The notes below the pieces were generated by a model, which saw only the letters and a list, made by a program, of their open reading frames with translations, was not told the origin of the DNA and made no database searches. Shown here in pieces: positions 59,594 to 64,000 of a DNA stretch of 64,000 nucleotides (position 1 is its first letter; each line of letters opens with the position of its first letter). Source of the DNA: Rodentibacter sp901420285 (GTDB taxonomy: Bacteria; Pseudomonadota; Gammaproteobacteria; Enterobacterales; Pasteurellaceae); assembly GCF_041734645.1 (NCBI RefSeq), contig NZ_CP162010.1, forward strand, positions 992,001-1,056,000, written 5' to 3'. The translations under genes and the position numbers were made by a program.

Positions 59594-61357
59594 TTAAAAT
59601 CGAAAGAAATCTAACAGACCTTTCTTTGGCGGTTCCGACCGACTTTCAATGCGGTGCTGAATCAAGCGTGCGATTGGCGTTTTGCTTTCATCGTAAAAGC
59701 CCTCTTCTTCCAATAAATCTCGTTGAAAAATCAATTCGCACGTTTGATAAATATCTTCTACCGGAAAAATGAAAAATTCACCGTGTTTAACCGCTTCGAC
59801 CACTTCATCGGAAAGGCTGAGTTGTTGAATCGTGGTTGCCGGAATAATCACGCCTTGCTTGCCCGTTAGACCGCGACGTTGGCAAATGCTGAAAAAGCCT
59901 TCGATTTTATCATTCACACCGCCTACTGCATGCACCAAGCCGAATTGATCAATAGCGCCTGTTATTGCGATATGTTGCGGTAAAGGCAAATCTGCCAGTG
60001 CACTGACGAGTACGCAGAAAATTGCTAAAGAAGCGCTATCGCCGTCAATTTCGCCGTAAGATTGTTCGAAGACTAGTGAAGCAGAAAAAGGCAGTTGTGA
60101 CGGCAAATCTAAAATATTCGATAAACAGGCCTGCGCAATCATCATACCTTTGCTGTGAAGATTACCGGCAAGCTCGTTTTTACGCTCGACATCCACCACT
60201 TCACCGTCGCCGAATTGCACGATACAACTGATGCGCGACGGTTCACCGAAGGCAACCGGCGTGCCGGGATATTCAATCACCGATAGTCCGTTAATTTGTC
60301 CGACAATCTCGCCTTCCGTCGCCACATAAACTTGCTCGTTTAAAATATCCGCGTAAGTTTGTTCTTTTAAAAAACCATACTGAGCCGTTTGTTGTTGAAA
60401 AACCTGTTCGAAATCATCCGCTATTAGGCGATTTTTTTGTCCAAGTGTCGCTGCATTAAGCAGCATATTTTTTAATTTGGCGGGTGACGCACTAATCAAA
60501 AAGCGACTTTCACTTTCACGTACCAAAAGTTGATAAAGTTTATTGAAGGCCGAAAAATCCAGGCTAAGCCGCAGTTCTTGCGCCACTTCTCGAACGAAAC
60601 CCGCCCAATTTTCTTGTTCATTAACATCTGCAACGGACAAATAACTTTCGATTTCTGCATAGTCAGCAAAACTGTATAAATCTTCTTCCAACTCGCCTAA
60701 AGTCGCCAGTTCAGTGCGGTTGCCCAGTACGATCACTTTAGTTTCAAGCGGATAACTCGGAATTTCGCACGGTAAAGCTTTAAATGGATGAGAAGAATGC
60801 CAATCAAATCGACGGCTTTGTAAAATATATTTGAGACGCTGCCATAAATCGAATTGCGCAAGTAATGTAGCTGCACTCAAAATCAACACGCCGCCGTTGG
60901 CACGATGAATCAAGCCCGGCGTAAGTTGAATATCTTGCGAACGCGGGTGCATTTTTACATTGCCAAACAATTGAAATTGATCGCAATACAATGCGCTAAG
61001 CACTTCCCCTGAGGCAGCAAAATTATCAGCTAAAGACTGCGCCGGTTCGATTTCAATATGCGGGAAAGAAAAAGAATCACCTTGTTCCACCAAATAGTTT
61101 ACGCCAAAAATCGTGCGTTCTTTTGGTTGTATTTGACGAATAAGAGACATTAATAATGCGGCGTATTCTGCTTGATCATCCGCTTTCAATACCATCAGCG
61201 GACGGTTTGGATTGCGTAAAAATAATGCAAGTGCGTTTTTAGCGTTCGGTTGTAATGCCCAAAAATTGAGGGGATGTATCGGTTGTTCGGTAACGGCTAG
61301 TTGAGGTTGAAGCTCGTTCCAATCAAAGGCGCGTTCTTGAAAGAAAGATGAACTCAC
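59594..61357 (-). CDS. ycbZ: Lon-like putative protease YcbZ (LonH)
   Basis: A 587-aa AAA/Lon-family protein lacking a standard Lon N-domain. The C-terminal serine-lysine protease domain is intact: catalytic Ser in YGEIDGDSASLAIF and Lys in GGVNDKIEGFF. The N-terminal AAA-like half has no clear Walker A (region DDQAEYAALLMSLIRQIQ), as in E. coli YcbZ of 586 aa. Gene order matP-ycbZ-fabA is that of E. coli. Substrates unknown. Confidence 0.93.
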   Translation of the reverse strand: MSSSFFQERAFDWNELQPQLAVTEQPIHPLNFWALQPNAKNALALFLRNPNRPLMVLKADDQAEYAALLMSLIRQIQPKERTIFGVNYLVEQGDSFSFPHIEIEPAQSLADNFAASGEVLSALYCDQFQLFGNVKMHPRSQDIQLTPGLIHRANGGVLILSAATLLAQFDLWQRLKYILQSRRFDWHSSHPFKALPCEIPSYPLETKVIVLGNRTELATLGELEEDLYSFADYAEIESYLSVADVNEQENWAGFVREVAQELRLSLDFSAFNKLYQLLVRESESRFLISASPAKLKNMLLNAATLGQKNRLIADDFEQVFQQQTAQYGFLKEQTYADILNEQVYVATEGEIVGQINGLSVIEYPGTPVAFGEPSRISCIVQFGDGEVVDVERKNELAGNLHSKGMMIAQACLSNILDLPSQLPFSASLVFEQSYGEIDGDSASLAIFCVLVSALADLPLPQHIAITGAIDQFGLVHAVGGVNDKIEGFFSICQRRGLTGKQGVIIPATTIQQLSLSDEVVEAVKHGEFFIFPVEDIYQTCELIFQRDLLEEEGFYDESKTPIARLIQHRIESRSEPPKKGLLDFFRF

Positions 61358-61457
61358 AGGTGGTATCTCATTAATAAAAATGGGCGCATTATCTCATATT
61401 TATCCGTATTATTAAAATCAACTGGAAAAACATCATTAAAACGCGTATATTACGCGA

Positions 61458-61470
61458 GTTACCACGTCAC
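61458..61470 (+). promoter_or_regulatory. matS-like site in front of matP
   Basis: GTTACCACGTCAC matches the 13-base matS consensus GTGACRNYGTCAC at 11 positions (mismatches at the third and sixth). It ends 14 bases before the matP ATG, a position where MatP binding would block its own expression. Confidence 0.4.
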
Positions 61471-61484
61471 TAAACAATACCACT

Positions 61485-61931
61485 ATGAAATACCAAAAAC
61501 TCGAAAATCAAGAAGCGAATTGGAAATGGATTTACCTTATTCGCAAATATCGCGAAGGGGAAAATATTACGCGATATGAAGAAAAAAGCCTGCAAGAATC
61601 GGTGATTACCGAGTTGCTGGAAAGTCAAAATTATCCGGAAAAGATTGAAAGCTGGATTAAACGACATCTTTCGTTAGCTTTACCGATTAAACTTGATCAA
61701 GCAATTCGCGCACGCCGAAAACGCTTTTTTAACGCGGAAAAGCAATCTACCAAAAAGAAATCCATCGATTTGGAATACGCGGTATGGAAACGTCTTGCAA
61801 AATATTCACACAAAATGAATATGACCCTTTCGGAAACCATTAGTTATATGATTGATGAGCGCGAAAGCAAAGCGCTGTATGAAAGCCAAATGTCGGCAAT
61901 GAAAAATAGTTTAAAAAATTTATTAAAATAA
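61485..61931 (+). CDS. matP: Macrodomain Ter protein MatP
   Basis: Binds matS sites and organises the chromosome terminus macrodomain. 148 aa; N-terminal helical bundle (YQKLENQEANWKWIYLIRKY), central DNA-binding KRFFNAEKQSTKKKSIDLEYAVWKRL ribbon-helix-helix, and C-terminal coiled coil (SETISYMIDERESKALYESQ). Divergent from ycbZ. No clear RBS is seen. Confidence 0.96.
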   Translation: MKYQKLENQEANWKWIYLIRKYREGENITRYEEKSLQESVITELLESQNYPEKIESWIKRHLSLALPIKLDQAIRARRKRFFNAEKQSTKKKSIDLEYAVWKRLAKYSHKMNMTLSETISYMIDERESKALYESQMSAMKNSLKNLLK

Positions 61932-61932
61932 A

Positions 61933-61963
61933 AAAGGCAAGATATAAAAAACCTTGCCTTTGC
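61933..61963. terminator. Bidirectional terminator between matP and cspD
   Basis: AAAGGCAAG and CTTGCCTTT with an 11-base A-rich loop, 2 bases after the matP stop. Convergent position also serves cspD. Confidence 0.75.
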
Positions 61964-62019
61964 ATTAACTAAATAGAGAAAAAGAAAATTTAAGAACGCG
62001 ATTTTATTCGCGCGCTCAC

Positions 62020-62229
62020 CTATTCCGCAACCGGAATAATTTTTGTGGCGTGAGATCCTTTATCGCCGTGAATAACTTCAAACTGTACTTTTTGCCCCGC
62101 TTTTAATGAACGATAACCGTCCATTTCAATTACAGAATAATGTGCGAAAATATCAGCATCCACGCCTTCTGCGGAAATAAACCCAAATCCTTTTGCATTA
62201 TTGAACCACTTAACAACACCAATTTCCAT
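62020..62229 (-). CDS. cspD: Cold-shock-domain protein CspD
   Basis: A 69-aa CSD protein with RNP1-type KGFGFISAEG and RNP2-like DIFAHYSVIEMDG. In E. coli CspD is made in stationary phase and inhibits replication. The sequence (FEVIHGDKGSHATKIIP) is CspD-like rather than CspA-like. Monocistronic. Confidence 0.88.
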   Translation of the reverse strand: MEIGVVKWFNNAKGFGFISAEGVDADIFAHYSVIEMDGYRSLKAGQKVQFEVIHGDKGSHATKIIPVAE

Positions 62230-62341
62230 AATAGACCTCTTAGGCTTCGCCTATACAATCATAAAACTAATAAGACTCATGCCTTATCACCTCAATAAGC
62301 GCTATATTTAAATATTTTGTTTTTTGATGCAATGAGTAATA

Positions 62342-62521
62342 TTAAAAAGTGTTATGAAGATCACAAAATATTTTAGTTTTATCGGATTTATCATGTAATT
62401 CGCGTAGTTCCCTCGCCACGATCTGAATCGCCTCGCCACTATTTACGCCTTGCGCCATTAATTGTTGAATTCTTTCTACCGCTTTTTGTTGTTCTTCGTG
62501 GGTTAATTGAATATCTAACAT
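62342..62521 (-). CDS. yoaH: YoaH/UPF0181-family small protein
   Basis: A 59-aa frame reading MLDIQLTHEEQQKAVERIQQ then LMAQGVNSGEAIQIVARELR, a clear match to the UPF0181 family (E. coli YoaH: QQQKAVERIQELMAQG). Function unknown. It starts 3 bases after the truC stop on the same strand and has no obvious RBS, so it is probably translationally coupled. Its C-terminal 15 residues, including one Cys, differ from the acidic E. coli tail. Confidence 0.88.
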   Translation of the reverse strand: MLDIQLTHEEQQKAVERIQQLMAQGVNSGEAIQIVARELRELHDKSDKTKIFCDLHNTF

Positions 62522-62524
62522 TTT

Positions 62525-63238
62525 TTACCAACCAAATTTTGAAATTAATTTTTGCCATTGTTCATCTAACGGCGCGAAAATATTGATCTCTCGTTGCGAA
62601 ATAGGATGAACAAAACGCAATGTTTCCGCATGCAAAAATAAACGTTTCACATCGACATTTTGCGTTAATGCACGATTTTGCTGCAAATCACCATATTGTG
62701 TATCACCCAAAATCGGATGAAAAATATGTTTGCAATGACGACGCAACTGGTGCTTACGCCCCGTTTGAGGAATTAATCGCAGCAAAGAATAACGCGCAGT
62801 CGCATAACGCCCTGCCGCGTAAGGCATTTCTGCAATGTTTAAACACGTATAATCCGTTATTGCTTCTTGCGGCGCTTTATCTTCTTGCGCAAACTTATCG
62901 GCGATCTTATCCAATTGAATTTTCAACGGATAATCAATTCGCCCCGCCCCTTGCAAATGACCGCGCACCACAGCCAAATAGATTTTTTGCACAATTTTTT
63001 GTTCGAATTGCCGACACATTAAATTTGCTGTTTCGCCACTTAAAGCGAACAGTAACACACCGGAAGTTGGACGATCCAACCGATGAATTGGGAAAACATG
63101 GCGGCCGATTTGATCACGTAAAGTTTGCATTACAAACTGCGTCTCATGCCTATCCAACCAACTGCGATGCACCAGCATGCCCGCCGGTTTATTAACGGCA
63201 ACCAAATATTCATCTTGATATAAAATTTCAAGCATCAT
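62525..63238 (-). CDS. truC: tRNA pseudouridine(65) synthase TruC
   Basis: RluA-family enzyme forming pseudouridine 65 in tRNA-Ile and tRNA-Asp. 237 aa; LVAVNKPAGMLVHRSW and the catalytic Asp in HRLDRPTSGVLLFA, then LIPQTGRKHQLRRH. Its ATG overlaps the yqcC stop (ATGA at 63235-63238), as in the enterobacterial yqcC-truC pair. Confidence 0.95.
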   Translation of the reverse strand: MMLEILYQDEYLVAVNKPAGMLVHRSWLDRHETQFVMQTLRDQIGRHVFPIHRLDRPTSGVLLFALSGETANLMCRQFEQKIVQKIYLAVVRGHLQGAGRIDYPLKIQLDKIADKFAQEDKAPQEAITDYTCLNIAEMPYAAGRYATARYSLLRLIPQTGRKHQLRRHCKHIFHPILGDTQYGDLQQNRALTQNVDVKRLFLHAETLRFVHPISQREINIFAPLDEQWQKLISKFGW

Positions 63239-63549
63239 TGATTTTGCAACAATTCTTCTAGCGCCAACAGCGGAGCCAGCAACCTTTCCAAATCATCAAA
63301 TTCTTTTAAAGCTTCTTCAAGATACGGCGAAATCGCGATTTGACTTGGTAACGGTGCGTCACTTTCAAGTAGTGCCCTCATACGCGGAATAAAAACCCAC
63401 TGTAACCATTCATGCGGCTCCATCGTATCAAGAAAAAACGGTTGTTCGCTCAAAAATGCTTCTTGCACCGGTGGCATTGTTTGCCACAAATTAAGGTTTT
63501 GCATTGTTTTTTGAAGCTGTTCGAGATGAAATTTAGTTTGATTGCGCAT
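63235..63549 (-). CDS. yqcC: YqcC-family protein
   Basis: A 104-aa helical protein of the DUF446/YqcC family, function unknown. MRNQTKFHLEQLQKTMQNLN at the N-terminus, with PFFLDTMEPHEWLQWVFIPRM, the family signature. The ATG at 63549 has AGGAG; an in-frame ATG at 63603 does not. Coupled to truC. Confidence 0.9.
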   Translation of the reverse strand: MRNQTKFHLEQLQKTMQNLNLWQTMPPVQEAFLSEQPFFLDTMEPHEWLQWVFIPRMRALLESDAPLPSQIAISPYLEEALKEFDDLERLLAPLLALEELLQNQ

Positions 63550-63633
63550 ATCGCACTCCTTAAAAAAGTGGCTCATTCTACGCAAAATCAAACCGCTTAG
63601 CAAAAGCCTCCAATGCGGTGCTAAAACAAGATC

Positions 63634-63903
63634 TCAACGACGAACAATGGAAAAATTCGACATCTTGATTTCCGCCTGTTCGAACACCAACACGCGTTCC
63701 ACCTTCGCCGTTTTAGGCCCTTTATTAAGCCACCCTTCAAAATCTGCCATTTGTGTCTCGTCGCCTTGCGCAATCACTTCCACTGAGCCGTCAATGCGGT
63801 TGCGAACCGAGCCTTTAAGCCCCAATTTTTTCGCTTCTTGCCAAGTAAAATAACGAAATCCCACACCTTGTACACGTCCGAAAACAAGAAATTTTTTTGT
63901 CAT
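63634..63903 (-). CDS. acyP: Acylphosphatase
   Basis: Hydrolyses acyl phosphates. 89 aa, with the catalytic Arg in GRVQGVGFRYFTW and Asn in GSVRNRIDGSVEVIAQGDE. RBS AGGA seven bases upstream. E. coli counterpart is YccX. Codons near 63795 hold a partial repeat motif. Confidence 0.95.
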   Translation of the reverse strand: MTKKFLVFGRVQGVGFRYFTWQEAKKLGLKGSVRNRIDGSVEVIAQGDETQMADFEGWLNKGPKTAKVERVLVFEQAEIKMSNFSIVRR

Positions 63904-64000
63904 ATTTGCATCCTTTCGCCTACCTATTCGGATGTATTTTGCTTGATTTAAGTCATAAATTCACTAAGAAATTATGTAATCCGCTTTCCTTTCGAAAGAA

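Overview
The window is chromosomal DNA from a gammaproteobacterium of the family Pasteurellaceae. Evidence: the H. influenzae-type uptake-signal core AAGTGCGGT is present (9 copies by eye, four of them as inverted pairs that form terminators); many blocks keep enterobacterial gene order (pheS-pheT-ihfA, rlmE-ftsH-folP-glmM, greA/dacB, pyrD/pepN, matP/ycbZ/fabA, yqcC-truC); and urease genes are ordered ABCEFGD as in Haemophilus. I cannot name the species; Haemophilus, Aggregatibacter or Rodentibacter relatives all fit. No phage, plasmid, CRISPR array or complete insertion sequence was seen.

Layout. 1-839: start of an enterobactin-type TonB-dependent receptor (minus, runs off the edge). 1266-3551: metE behind tandem MetJ boxes. 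3642-10803: carbohydrate locus with a GntR/UTRA repressor, an operator/CRP array, a MalQ-GlgP fusion, a metal-dependent phosphohydrolase and a glucose/maltose-type PTS permease. 11249-13422: tRNA-Leu(CAA), a 32-aa membrane protein, fnr and uspE. 13783-18075: a DUF4198 periplasmic protein behind a consensus CRP site, then nlpC, ihfA, pheT, continuing to pheS at 19115. 19315-25818: fructosamine-kinase-like protein, OmpA-like lipoprotein, sohB, asnS, carbonic anhydrase, a second-type BioD, YcgL. 26055-31533: sixA, and glmM-folP-ftsH-rlmE. 31674-36153: yhbY, greA, dacB, rnm, pyrD. 36208-41983: pepN, purE-purK behind a PurR box, aspC. 42207-48501: urea transporter and the complete urease operon. 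48900-55254: dps, recD, recB. 55432-63903: ychN, an NCS2 permease, a Usg-like protein, ybaK, fabA, ycbZ, matP, cspD, yoaH, truC, yqcC, acyP.

How the parts work together. The carbohydrate locus can import a glucoside by PTS and process alpha-glucan inside the cell (MalQ disproportionation, GlgP phosphorolysis), under CRP and a local repressor. The urease block imports urea and hydrolyses it with a self-contained Ni-insertion set (UreE, F, G, D). The rest is housekeeping: translation, envelope synthesis, folate and pyrimidine/purine synthesis, double-strand-break repair and terminus organisation.

The most unusual signal is a short sequence, AATGCGGTGC (often preceded by C), present about 39 times exactly on the two strands, in genes and between them. 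This is several times the number of standard AAGTGCGGT cores, and chance predicts about 0.1. Eight copies-pairs form long, often perfect hairpins at gene ends. It behaves like an uptake signal sequence but differs from the two described Pasteurellaceae types, so it may be a new uptake-sequence dialect. Other points: the malQ-glgP fusion looks like recent loss of a stop codon, and adjacent FadR-like and FabR-like sites precede fabA.
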